A stretch of 64,000 nt of DNA from NCBI GenBank assembly GCA_030848545.1, contig JAVDCA010000007.1:1-64000 (forward strand). Reading direction: 5' to 3'. The DNA is from Astrobacterium formosum (GTDB lineage: Bacteria > Pseudomonadota > Alphaproteobacteria > Rhizobiales > Xanthobacteraceae). The notes beneath the pieces are model-generated. The model saw only the letters and a program-made list of their open reading frames with translations, made no database searches and was not told where the DNA came from. The position numbers and the translations under genes are program-made. Below, in pieces: positions 38,243 to 46,882 of this stretch (its first letter is position 1; each line of letters begins with the position of its first letter).

Positions 38243-39604
38243 ATGACAAAATCCGAACCCGCCAAGCCCGTGAAGATCGTCGAGACCGTGTTGCGCGACG
38301 GCCATCAGTCCCTCGCAGCGACCCGCATGCGCACATCGGACATGATTCCGATGCTGGAGCAGCTCGACAACATCGGCTACCACGCCCTCGAGTGCTGGGG
38401 CGGCGCGACCTTCGATTCCTGCCTGCGATTCCTCGGCGAGGATCCGTGGGAGCGCCTGCGGACGATCAAGAAGTATTGCCCGAAGACGCCGCTACAGATG
38501 CTGCTGCGCGGCCAGAACGTGCTCGGCTACAATCACTATTCCGACGACGTCGTCTATGAATTCGTCCATCGCGCCGTCGATAACGGCATGGGCATCCTGC
38601 GCATCTTCGACGCGCTCAACGACGTGCGCAATCTGGAGTCCTCGATCCGCGCCACCAAGAAGGCGGGCGGCCACGTCCAGGGCGCCATCGTCTACACCAT
38701 CAGCCCGTACCACACGGTCGAGATGTTCACGAAGGTCGCCAAGGACCTTGTCGACATGGGCGCCGACAGCATCTGCCTGAAGGACATGGCCGGCCTGCTC
38801 GCCCCCTATACGGCCTACGAAATCATCAAGTCGTTCAAGGCGAACTTCAGCGTGCCGGTGGACGTGCACACGCACTACACCAGCGGCATGGGCTCCATGA
38901 GTTATCTCAAGGCGATCGAAGCCGGCGCCGACATCGTCGACTGCGCGCTCTCGCCGTTCGCACTCGGCACCTCGCAGCCGGCCACGGAAGCGCTGGTCGC
39001 GGCGCTGGAAGGCCAGCCGCGCGACACCGGCATCGACAAGGAAAAACTGTTCCCGATCGCCGACCACTTCCGCGGCGTCAAGAAGAGCCTCGCCGCCGAC
39101 TTCAAGCTCGATACGGCCATCGACATCGACACCAAGGTGCTGACCTTCCAGATTCCGGGCGGCATGCTGTCCAACATGCTCAACCAGCTCAAGCAGCAGG
39201 GCCATGCCGACAAATATCAGGCCCTGCTCGAGGAGATGCCGCGGGTCCGCGCCGATGCCGGCTACCCGCCGCTGGTCACGCCGACGAGCCAGATCGTCGG
39301 CGCCACCGCCGCTTTCAATGTTATCTGCGGCCGCTACAAGGTCGTGTCGAAGGAAATCCGCGACCTCGCCCGCGGTGCCTATGGCCGCACGCCGGCGCCC
39401 ATCGGCGAGGCGATGAAGAAGGCGATCGCCAATATGCCGGTCATCACCCATCGGCCGGCCGACGACATCCCGCCGCAGATGGAGAGCTTGACCAAGGCGC
39501 TCGCCGAAAAGGGCTATCCGAACGCCTCCAAGGAGGACGTGCTCTCCTACGCCCTGTTCCCGGAAGTGGCGCTGAAGTTCTTCAACGGCAAGCGCGCGGC
39601 CTAG
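38243..39604 (+). CDS. Carboxyltransferase subunit (pyruvate/oxaloacetate type), free-standing
   Basis: 453 residues. The DRE-TIM type barrel starts VETVLRDGHQSLAATRMRTS and contains the carboxylated Lys in DSICLKDMAGLLAPYTAYEI, and the metal His pair in VPVDVHTHYTSGMGSMSYLK. The PYC_OADA domain follows (LTFQIPGGMLSNMLNQL). It ends after this domain (FFNGKRAA) with no biotin carrier, and no biotin carboxylase gene is adjacent. It fits an oxaloacetate decarboxylase alpha or transcarboxylase 5S-like subunit whose biotin partner would be encoded elsewhere. Confidence 0.9.
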   Translation: MTKSEPAKPVKIVETVLRDGHQSLAATRMRTSDMIPMLEQLDNIGYHALECWGGATFDSCLRFLGEDPWERLRTIKKYCPKTPLQMLLRGQNVLGYNHYSDDVVYEFVHRAVDNGMGILRIFDALNDVRNLESSIRATKKAGGHVQGAIVYTISPYHTVEMFTKVAKDLVDMGADSICLKDMAGLLAPYTAYEIIKSFKANFSVPVDVHTHYTSGMGSMSYLKAIEAGADIVDCALSPFALGTSQPATEALVAALEGQPRDTGIDKEKLFPIADHFRGVKKSLAADFKLDTAIDIDTKVLTFQIPGGMLSNMLNQLKQQGHADKYQALLEEMPRVRADAGYPPLVTPTSQIVGATAAFNVICGRYKVVSKEIRDLARGAYGRTPAPIGEAMKKAIANMPVITHRPADDIPPQMESLTKALAEKGYPNASKEDVLSYALFPEVALKFFNGKRAA

Positions 39605-39626
39605 CTGCCGCGCGAACGACGACTGG

Positions 39627-39962
39627 CTACGGACTGGCTCGTGCCCCGGCGTACTCTTGCGCCGGGGCGTTTCTCATGGCGGGCGGCGCGCTGCCGCCCA
39701 AAGCGGCCTGCACCCAGTCGATCATGCGCTCGCGCATGGACGCTGCCGACTGCACCGCCATGTGGCCCATGCCCGGCTTGTCTCCGATATCGATGTTCTT
39801 CAAGTCACCATGGAAGCCGGCTTCGCGGTCGATCGTAACACCCGTTCCCGGCACGAGATAATTGACGGCGCGGCGGACAGTGGCCGTCACCGTCTCGTGG
39901 AATACCGGGGCGGGCGAGGTGGGCAGAAGGCCGGCGGGGCGGCAGCGGCGAAGCGTCGGCAT
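39627..39962 (-). CDS. Unassigned protein, possible C-terminal lipase/esterase-like segment
   Basis: 111 residues from ATG 39960-39962. The readable core is VTATVRRAVNYLVPGTGVTI, then DREAGFHGDLKNIDIGDKPG, MGHMAVQSAASMRERMIDWV. The Asp-His spacing (DIGDKPGMGHM) resembles the C-terminal catalytic part of some lipase-type alpha/beta hydrolases, but the nucleophile half is absent. It could be a truncated gene or a small protein. Uncertain. Confidence 0.4.
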   Translation of the reverse strand: MPTLRRCRPAGLLPTSPAPVFHETVTATVRRAVNYLVPGTGVTIDREAGFHGDLKNIDIGDKPGMGHMAVQSAASMRERMIDWVQAALGGSAPPAMRNAPAQEYAGARASP

Positions 39963-40263
39963 GGGTGCTCCCTTCACGGCTTTCCCCGCGGGCTTTCGTC
40001 GACAGGTGGCAGCCAAGACGCCCTCGCCCGATCCAGCGGACACGCTCCTCTTTCAAAATTGGGGAATGGGTCAAGACGCCTTCACGCCTCCGTGTTCCAG
40101 GACGCGGAGGATGAACAGGCTCCGCAATCGCGATGTCTTGAAGACACGGTCCACCTTGCGCCACCACGCCGGGGCGCCATCTGTCTCGGGTCACCGGACC
40201 TGCGGACCGCGATCGCGCCGCCGCCGGGAAAGTGTTGGCGATCATGAATCCGGAGGATTTCCC

Positions 40264-41052
40264 ATGATGTCCGATATGTCCGGCCTGCGTGCTCTCGTCA
40301 CCGGGTCGACCAAGGGGATCGGCCACGCCGTTGCCCAAAAGCTCGCCGCCTGCGGGGCAGAAGTCGCCGTCAATGGCCGCAAGGCCGCCGACATTGCTGC
40401 CGCGATCGACCGGATCCGCGACGCCATTCCGTCCGCACGGTTGGTCGCCGCGCCCGGTGACGCCGGCACCGCCGACGGTGTCGCCGCCATCATCGCGGCT
40501 GCCGGCGAAGTCGACATCCTGGTCAACAATGTCGGCGTCTTTGAAATCAAGGATGCATTTGCGATCCCGGACGACGACTGGCGCCGCATGTTCGAGATCA
40601 ACGTCATGTCGGGCGTCCGCTTGACGCGGCATTATGGACCGCTGATGCGCGCCAAGGGATTCGGGCGCGTCGTTTTCATTTCCTCGGAATCGGGCGTGCA
40701 GATCCCCACCGAGATGATCCACTACGGCTTCTCGAAATCCGCCGACCTGGCGTTGGCGCGCGGCTTCGCCCAGGCGCTCGCCGGCACCGGTGTCACCGTC
40801 AATGCGGTGTTGCCGGGTCCGACGCGCACCGAGGGCGTCGACGCCATGTTCGCCTCCATGGGACAATCGCTCGACGATCCCGAAACCGAAAAGAACTTCA
40901 TTGCCAATGCGCGTCCGACCTCGATCATCCGTCGGCTGGCGAGCGTGCAGGAGGTGGCGGAGGTCGTCGCCTTCGTGTGTTCGCGCGAGGCGAGCGCCGT
41001 GACCGGAACGCCGGTACGCGTCGACGGCGGCGTCGTCCTGTCGATCACCTGA
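40264..41052 (+). CDS. SDR family oxidoreductase
   Basis: 262 residues from ATG 40264. Nucleotide motif GSTKGIGHAVAQKLAACGAE, structural NNVGV (family NNAG), catalytic Ser in VVFISSESGVQIP, and YxxxK as YGFSKSADL. C-terminal SDR hallmarks LPGPTRTEG and VRVDGGVVLSIT. Classical SDR reductase/dehydrogenase; the specific substrate is not readable. No operon partner: the 300 bases upstream (39963-40263) hold no gene that I can support. Confidence 0.9.
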   Translation: MMSDMSGLRALVTGSTKGIGHAVAQKLAACGAEVAVNGRKAADIAAAIDRIRDAIPSARLVAAPGDAGTADGVAAIIAAAGEVDILVNNVGVFEIKDAFAIPDDDWRRMFEINVMSGVRLTRHYGPLMRAKGFGRVVFISSESGVQIPTEMIHYGFSKSADLALARGFAQALAGTGVTVNAVLPGPTRTEGVDAMFASMGQSLDDPETEKNFIANARPTSIIRRLASVQEVAEVVAFVCSREASAVTGTPVRVDGGVVLSIT

Positions 41053-41199
41053 TCGATCGCCGGCAACGGCACTCGGAGCGCGCGACGATTGCTGGCTGCT
41101 GGCATCGCGGCATCTCGTTGAAATGGCGATTCACAAGCAAGCCGAGATCGGCTAGACGGGGCGACGGACGGATGTCGCCGTCCCTTCCGGACCGACAGC

Positions 41200-42198
41200 A
41201 TGCTTGCCACGCCAGCCCCCTCTCCCGAACCCCATGTGGTCGCGGCCGGCGTCTACGCGGGCGGAAAACGCATCGCAGATATTCCCATCGACGAAGCCGG
41301 CGAATGGGCCGGGCGGCCCGGGCACGTGGTGTGGATCGGCCTTTACGAACCGAGCCCGGACCTGCTTCGTCGCGTACAACGCCAGTTCGACCTGCATCCG
41401 CTCGCCATCGAGGACGCCGGCAAGGCGCACCAACGCCCCAAGCTGGAGCGCTTTGGCGACGCCCTGTTCGTGGTGACACGCACCGCCCAGATGGTGGATG
41501 GCCGCGCCGCTTTCGGAGAAACCCACATTTTCGTGGGATCTGGATACGTCGTATCTGTCCGTCACGGCGCGTCGACCAGCTACGCGGCGGTACGCCAACG
41601 CTGCGAGACCAGCCCGCAGGTGCTCGCCCATGGCGAAGACTACATCCTCTATTCGGTTCTCGATTTCATCGTCGACAATTACCAGCCGGTCATCGAGGCG
41701 ATCCACGCCCAAGTGGACGAGTTGGAAGACCGGGTCTTCGCTGCCGAACTGAACCGGGAGGAAACCGAACGGCTCTATTGCTTGCGCCGCGACCTGTTGC
41801 GGCTGCGTGACGCCGCCGGTCCCCTCGTCGACGTCTGCCGCGGCATCGAGCACTCGGAAGTCTCGCCCATCGATGCGGAACTCGTGCCGCTGTTCCGCGA
41901 CGTCACCGACCACGTCAACCGCATCAAGGAAGGCATCGACGCCTTGCGCGAAGTCGTCGCCTTCGCATTCGAGGCGAGCCTGATGCTCGGCCAGGCGCGG
42001 CAGACGGCGATCACCCGCAAGCTAGCCGCGTGGGCCGCCATTCTGGCAGTGCCGACCGCGCTCGCCGGCATCTATGGCATGAATTTCAAGGTCATGCCGG
42101 AACTGGAATGGCAGTACGGCTACCCGGTCGTGCTCACCGTCATCGGCGCGGTCTGCATCTGGCTGTACGTGTACTTCCGGCGCAATGACTGGTTATAG
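41200..42198 (+). CDS. CorA-type magnesium/cobalt transporter
   Basis: 332 residues. The N-terminal soluble domain includes WIGLYEPSPDLLRRVQRQFD and HPLAIEDAGKAHQRPKLERF. Long helices lead to TM1 with the signature YGMNF (GMN motif), then VMPELEWQYGYPVVLTVIG as the MPEL loop and TM2, ending with the basic tail FRRNDWL. A pentameric inner-membrane Mg2+ (also Co2+, Ni2+) channel. Alone in its own short transcription unit. Confidence 0.92.
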   Translation: MLATPAPSPEPHVVAAGVYAGGKRIADIPIDEAGEWAGRPGHVVWIGLYEPSPDLLRRVQRQFDLHPLAIEDAGKAHQRPKLERFGDALFVVTRTAQMVDGRAAFGETHIFVGSGYVVSVRHGASTSYAAVRQRCETSPQVLAHGEDYILYSVLDFIVDNYQPVIEAIHAQVDELEDRVFAAELNREETERLYCLRRDLLRLRDAAGPLVDVCRGIEHSEVSPIDAELVPLFRDVTDHVNRIKEGIDALREVVAFAFEASLMLGQARQTAITRKLAAWAAILAVPTALAGIYGMNFKVMPELEWQYGYPVVLTVIGAVCIWLYVYFRRNDWL

Positions 42199-42251
42199 GC
42201 GTTCGGACGGTCGAGATTGTCGTTTGCGCCGCGCCAGCGTATAGGCGGAGC

Positions 42252-42923
42252 ATGGAAAATCAGGCTCCCGAGAACACCACCGACTGTCCACATTGCGGCA
42301 AGCCCGCGGAATTGTGCGTCTGCGAAGGCATTGCGGCGATCGACAACAAGGTCTTCGTGCTGATCCTTCAGCATCCCCAGGAGCAGGATCGTTCGCTCGC
42401 CACCGCCCGCCTGACGACGCTGCACTTCAAGAACGCCCGGCTGGCGATCGGCCTGTCTTGGCCCAGCCTGACCAAGATTTTCGGCCGCCCGGTCGACCCG
42501 CAGCGCTGGGCGGTGCTCTATCTTGGCTCGACCAAGGGCGCAGACCTCGCGCCCGACCGCGATATGGTCCTCGTCGACCGCAAGGGCGCCGCGCTCGGCG
42601 ACCAGAAGAGAGTCCTGCGCGAAATCGAGGGAATCATCCTTCTCGACGGAACCTGGAGCCAGGCCAAGGCGCTATGGTGGCGCAATGCCTGGATGCTCAA
42701 ATGTCGGCGCGTCGTCCTTTCGCCGCGGCAGCCGTCCCGCTACGGACGCGTGCGGCGCGAGCCGCGCCGCGACGCCCTGTCCACCATTGAAGCGGCCGCC
42801 ATGCTGGTGGCGCGTCTCGAGGATCGGCCTGAGGTCGAAACCACGCTGACGGCGAGCTTCGAGCGCATGCTGGCGCGCTATCGCGACGTCAAACGCAGTC
42901 ATCCGGCGTTGGTGCGACGCTGA
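42252..42923 (+). CDS. DTW domain tRNA-modifying protein (acp3U synthase family)
   Basis: 223 residues. An N-terminal zinc-binding block CPHCGKPAELCVC precedes the core; the DTW signature is LLDGTWSQAKALWWRN, followed by LSPRQPSRYGRVRREPRRDA. The family (TapT/YfiP) transfers the 3-amino-3-carboxypropyl group of SAM to tRNA uridine (position 47). The Cys block and signature are intact. Positioned 54 bp after corA. Confidence 0.85.
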   Translation: MENQAPENTTDCPHCGKPAELCVCEGIAAIDNKVFVLILQHPQEQDRSLATARLTTLHFKNARLAIGLSWPSLTKIFGRPVDPQRWAVLYLGSTKGADLAPDRDMVLVDRKGAALGDQKRVLREIEGIILLDGTWSQAKALWWRNAWMLKCRRVVLSPRQPSRYGRVRREPRRDALSTIEAAAMLVARLEDRPEVETTLTASFERMLARYRDVKRSHPALVRR

Positions 42924-42975
42924 CTCACGCCCGGTCAGCCCTCCGCTTTTTCGCCTCGCACTCTGGAGAAATCCC

Positions 42976-43260
42976 ATGTCCGAGATCGTCGACAACGTCG
43001 CGACCAGCCGCTTCGAACTGGACATCGACGGTCACGTGGCGGCAGCATATTACCTACGATCGCCTGGGCTGATCACCTTCACTCATACGGAGGTCCCGAA
43101 GGCACTGGCCGGCCGCGGCATAGGCTCCAAACTCGCGGGCGGCGCCCTCGGCCATGTTCGAGAGCAAGGGCTCCAGGTGATTGCGCAGTGCGAGTTCATC
43201 GCCGGCTACATCGACAAACATCCCGAATATGCCGACCTCCTGGCCGACCGGACGGACTGA
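42976..43260 (+). CDS. Small GNAT-like acetyltransferase (Gcn5-related)
   Basis: 94 residues: MSEIVDNVATSRFELDIDGH, then YYLRSPGLITFTHTEVPKAL and AGRGIGSKLAGGALGHVREQ (acetyl-CoA loop AGRGIGS), ending GYIDKHPEYADLLADRTD. It is the intact-looking member of the pair with 37848-38120. It follows the DTW gene by 53 bp. Acetyl acceptor unknown. Confidence 0.82.
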   Translation: MSEIVDNVATSRFELDIDGHVAAAYYLRSPGLITFTHTEVPKALAGRGIGSKLAGGALGHVREQGLQVIAQCEFIAGYIDKHPEYADLLADRTD

Positions 43261-43398
43261 AAGGCCCGAACGGAGGGACGACGCGATGTGTCGCATCGAT
43301 AGAATATCGACGCACCTTCCCCCCGGGGTCGGGCAACTTAACGGAATGTTGTTCGAACTGTGGTTTAGTCCACGTCGTCGTCGAACAGCAGGTCCGAA

Positions 43399-44151
43399 AT
43401 GGCCGCGCCACCACCCGTCCCCGTCTTGAGAGGTCCCCACCACTGCATCGCCAATGCAAACGCGGTGGCGGAGATGATCTTCCGTTATCTGCAGCAACGC
43501 TGCACCACGGCTGGCAGCCTGAACGCCGCTGAACTCGAGGCCGCACGCGCGCATCTCGTGCAGAGCTTTCCCAACGCGTTCTCGTTCTTCGAGAGTGTCA
43601 ACCAGCGCTGCATGGAAGCCAGTGCCGCGACGGCGCCGAGCTTCTTCTCCAAGGAGAACATCCTCGCCTCGCTGCTGTTCGTCTGCTCGCACAAGGCCGC
43701 ACGTTCGGCCTTCCCGAATCAGATCGGCCGCTTCGGCCCACCCTGGCTCAACCAGTTCTTCGGCGGCTTTGCCGAATTCATCCGACAGAATGTCAGCCCG
43801 ACCGCCGACGAACGTCTGATGAAGGTCTACGCCATCGCGGCCGGAAAACACGGCGCCAAACTGACGGTCACCGACCTCCTCAACGAGGACGGCGCACGGC
43901 GGGTGCTGCACGAATGCCTGGCGCCTTTCATGGCACCGGACGCCCCGATGGTCATTGCATCCAAGCTCAGCGACATAGCAAGCATCCACATTGCCGCCGC
44001 CCGCGGCATCCCGAAGCCGGACATCAGCAAAGTGACCGAGCAGGAGGTGCGTTCCTTCCTGACTTGGCTGCCTCCGCAACTCAATGTCTCCTTCAACGGT
44101 GCCGATCCGTCGGCGGTGCGCGGCAACGCGGCGGCAGCGCCAGCCCGTTGA
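43399..44151 (+). CDS. Conserved protein of unknown function
   Basis: 250 residues, mostly alpha-helical, without signal peptide or membrane segment: AVAEMIFRYLQQRCTTAGSL, FSFFESVNQRCMEASAATAP, FSKENILASLLFVCSHKAAR, PPWLNQFFGGFAEFIRQNVS, and YAIAAGKHGAKLTVTDLLNE. I do not recognise a domain. Composition matches the neighbours. The gap after it (44152-44433) contains a perfect inverted repeat, GGCGCCAT/ATGGCGCC near 44168-44185, and nothing else convincing. Confidence 0.55.
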   Translation: MAAPPPVPVLRGPHHCIANANAVAEMIFRYLQQRCTTAGSLNAAELEAARAHLVQSFPNAFSFFESVNQRCMEASAATAPSFFSKENILASLLFVCSHKAARSAFPNQIGRFGPPWLNQFFGGFAEFIRQNVSPTADERLMKVYAIAAGKHGAKLTVTDLLNEDGARRVLHECLAPFMAPDAPMVIASKLSDIASIHIAAARGIPKPDISKVTEQEVRSFLTWLPPQLNVSFNGADPSAVRGNAAAAPAR

Positions 44152-44433
44152 TTGCCGGCCCGTAGACGGCGCCATGATGGCGCCTGACGCCGCCCCTGTG
44201 CGTTGGTTGCGGACCGGCTCCTGCCCGATCGAAACGCCGCTGTCATTTTCATGTCATCGAATCGTTCTCATGCCGTCGGATGGAGGGAGCGTCGCCAACG
44301 CTCGCAAAAACGCGTAATTTCAAACCCGGCTGGTGGGAACTCTGCTCACACCCAATGGGATGGCGATCGCTCGCGCGGCTTGCCAGAATGGCCATGCGTA
44401 CGAGCTGAGACCAGAAGAAGGGAGTCATTCGAG

Positions 44434-44802
44434 GTGTATAAGGATGTTGTCCTGTCGGTGTTCGTTGTTTGCGCCGCGATGTCGGCGGCCACGGCGCAGG
44501 TCGCCAATTCACTGACGATTTCAGGGACCTATCTCGAAAACCAGGTCTGCAAAGGCGACGGCTCGGACCCTGCAGACAAGCGCATCAAGATCACGGAGAC
44601 CGAGATCGATTCGAGTTTCGGGCTGTGTACGCTCAACGACCCGAGGCGGGACGGCAACAAGATCACCTATCAGGTCGTCTGCAAGGATCCGGCCGGCGGC
44701 GCCCTGTCATCCGACGTTACCTTCACGGTCGTTGACCCCAACACGCTGGATTTCAGCGACCAGTACGAGACCTACCGGGCCAAACTCCACAAGTGTCCCT
44801 GA
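44434..44802 (+). CDS. Small secreted protein of unknown function
   Basis: 122 residues from GTG 44434, chosen because a purine-rich ribosome-binding site precedes it, the in-frame signal peptide starts here (VYKDVVLSVFVVCAAMSAAT), and the nearby ATG is out of frame. The mature part is beta-rich with four Cys that could make two disulfides (ENQVCKGDGSDPADKRIKIT, SSFGLCTLNDPR, YQVVCKDPAGG, LHKCP). No known family. Confidence 0.6.
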   Translation: MYKDVVLSVFVVCAAMSAATAQVANSLTISGTYLENQVCKGDGSDPADKRIKITETEIDSSFGLCTLNDPRRDGNKITYQVVCKDPAGGALSSDVTFTVVDPNTLDFSDQYETYRAKLHKCP

Positions 44803-44916
44803 ACCTCGTCGCGGTGAACGGCGACCAAGTCCGGGAGAGTCGATGACTTCCCGCCGACGGGTCGGGTTCAAGCACACGCCGTCGTGCGTCGTCGATCAGA
44901 CACGAGGAGACGATCC

Positions 44917-45201
44917 ATGCGCCTGTTCGCCACTGCCGGCCTTGCCATTGCGACCGCGGGCTTCGCCGCGCTTGCGACTTCTTCCCCGAGCCTCGCCATG
45001 GACTATCCGTGGTGCGCTCACTATTCCGGTCGCGATGCATCCACCAATTGCGGCTTCGTCAGCTTGCCCCAGTGCCGGGCGACCGTGCACGGCGCGGGCG
45101 GCACGTGCGAGCGAAATCCGATGTTCTTCGCCTATGCGGATCCGGTGCCGCGCCCGCGCTATCGCACGTTCCACCCCCGCCCCTACGACTACTTCGACTG
45201 A
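44917..45201 (+). CDS. DUF3551 secreted protein
   Basis: 94 residues with a signal peptide (LFATAGLAIATAGFAALATS). The mature protein is the DUF3551 pattern: YPWCAHYSGRDASTNCGFVS, then QCRATVHGAGGTCERNP, with four Cys and a Tyr/Arg-rich tail. DUF3551 proteins are abundant small exported proteins of Bradyrhizobium and relatives with no known function; their presence supports the taxonomic placement of this window. Confidence 0.88.
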   Translation: MRLFATAGLAIATAGFAALATSSPSLAMDYPWCAHYSGRDASTNCGFVSLPQCRATVHGAGGTCERNPMFFAYADPVPRPRYRTFHPRPYDYFD

Positions 45202-45291
45202 TCACGGCGCCGTCGCGGCATGGCACGGCGGCATTGCCGGCTGCTCGTCGGCGGGGGCCGCCGGCGAGACACTCCCGCGGACGGTCGGCGC

Positions 45292-45783
45292 TCAGGACCG
45301 CGGCGGCACCTTGACCCAGGCCTCACCCTCCAAAACCGTCTCGCCGCGTACCGTACAGGCACAGGCCATACGGGCGCGTCGCCGTTCGGGCACCAGCTCG
45401 GCGATCTCCACTTTCACATCGACGCGATCGCCGATGAAGACCGGGGCGCGGAAGTTGAGGGTCTGCGAAATATAGATGACGCCCGGTCCCGGCAATCGCG
45501 TCCCCAACACGGCCGAGATCAGAGACGCGGTGTAGATCCCATGGGCGATGCGCCGCTGAAATTGGCTATTGGCTGCGTATTCCTCGCTGAGATGTATCGG
45601 ATTGCGATCGCCGGTGAGTTGCGCGAACCCCGCCACATCGGCAGCCGTGACCTCGTGGGACAGCGACTCGTTCATGCCGATCTGGAGATCGTCGAAGCAC
45701 AGGCTGCGAACCGCCATTCCGCCGCCCTGACCGGATACCGCGGTTTCACCGTCGGCCCCCTGACCACGCCCCACATTGTCCAT
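45292..45783 (-). CDS. MaoC-like (R)-specific enoyl-CoA hydratase
   Basis: 163 residues from ATG 45781-45783, preceded by GGAGAG; an internal ATG at 45715-45717 would also fit the family length. The hot-dog fold active site is FAQLTGDRNPIHLSEEYAAN with catalytic Asp and His, then RRIAHGIYTASLISAVLGTR. R-hydratases of this PhaJ type supply (R)-3-hydroxyacyl-CoA, for example for polyhydroxyalkanoate synthesis. Convergent with the DUF3551 gene; no operon. Confidence 0.87.
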   Translation of the reverse strand: MDNVGRGQGADGETAVSGQGGGMAVRSLCFDDLQIGMNESLSHEVTAADVAGFAQLTGDRNPIHLSEEYAANSQFQRRIAHGIYTASLISAVLGTRLPGPGVIYISQTLNFRAPVFIGDRVDVKVEIAELVPERRRARMACACTVRGETVLEGEAWVKVPPRS

Positions 45784-45843
45784 TTCCAGCTCTCCGTGCT
45801 GTTTTCCTGAAATTCGCGCAATCGTACCGCGCCGATTAGGCAA

Positions 45844-46555
45844 GGTTCTTGCGCTGCAACAATTCGGCTTTCAGCTGAGGCCGCAAAGCTGGAGGATTGT
45901 GGATTTTTTGGCGGTATGCCGTTCGCGCATGCGCCTATGCAAAGTCGCGCCAAGCCCCGCCGCTAGCTTGCCTGGAAGCGCAACCCGTAAGGGGTTGACG
46001 TAAGTATCGGATTACGCATCCGATTCTGCAGCTGGCAGTGCAGCCACACAGGTCGACCGCCGGCTCTGCCATCGGCGTCGAGGCGGCAGGCACCGGCAGC
46101 AACACGCAGTTTCCCTGATTGTCATTGGGACGGGATGGAACTTATTTGCAACCCGTAAATACCAATCTGAGTGTCTCTTCAGCCACCGCCCCCTGCTTCT
46201 TCTGCACGGAGGCCAGATTATACCTGCAGGGTTCGATAGTATTCTTGCTTATGTTTGAAAACACCCTGGTTTTTCAATGCTCTATTTCGATATGGAACGA
46301 TCCAATCTCGTTTTTGACATATGTCAGGTCGATTTCTAGCGAAGCGGGTATTTAGAGGCATGGGTATGCCTTCAAGCACCTTGGATGCAACCGGAACTGG
46401 AAGACTTTCTCGGCGCTCCACGCCCGACTGCACTTGAAACACTGGAATTCAAGCACAGGCCAACAGCGTCTCGATCGCCTCCGAAAGCAAAGCTCGTTCA
46501 CCCGACCACCGGCTGCACTGACCAGTGCCGCCCCCAAACTGGAGCCCCAATCCCC
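45844..46555. other. Long low-GC intergenic region without a confident gene
   Basis: 712 bases between the MaoC gene and the RHH gene at 46556. The stretch from about 46110 to 46370 is markedly AT-rich for this genome. Open frames there are short, start with weak TTG codons and look like chance frames. The sequence may be a leftover of transferred DNA or a regulatory region for the RHH gene. No repeat or RNA was recognised. Confidence 0.4.
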
Positions 46556-46870
46556 ATGAAGTCCACTGTAGTCAAACGTTCGATTGTCATCGAAGGCCAC
46601 AAGACCAGCATCAGCATCGAGGACATTTTCTGGAACAGCCTCAAGGAGATCGCCCGCGATCGCGCCATGACCCTGTCGAAGCTGGTCGCCTCCATCGATG
46701 CCGGTCGGGTAGCGGGCAGCAACCTGTCTTCGGCGATCCGCGTGTTCGTCCTCGACCGCTTCCGCACCCAGGTGCACACGCTGCTGGGCCGCAAGGACGA
46801 GACCGCCGCAGTTGCGCCGCAGCTTTCTTCTCTTCCTGCCGCCAACAATGGCAAGCAGCCGATCGCCTGA
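46556..46870 (+). CDS. Ribbon-helix-helix domain protein (RHH_4 type)
   Basis: 104 residues from ATG 46556: MKSTVVKRSIVIEGHKTSIS, then IEDIFWNSLKEIARDRAMTL and NLSSAIRVFVLDRFRTQVHT. It is clearly paralogous to the protein at 4026-4313 (same RHH_4 pattern, same NLSSAIR motif). A small DNA-binding regulator with unknown targets. Convergent with the MFS gene. Confidence 0.82.
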   Translation: MKSTVVKRSIVIEGHKTSISIEDIFWNSLKEIARDRAMTLSKLVASIDAGRVAGSNLSSAIRVFVLDRFRTQVHTLLGRKDETAAVAPQLSSLPAANNGKQPIA

Positions 46871-46882
46871 GCAATCGGCTCG

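Noticed and set aside
46119-46355. 78-codon frame in the AT-rich gap
   Set aside because: Weak TTG start, no ribosome-binding site and no recognisable protein character.
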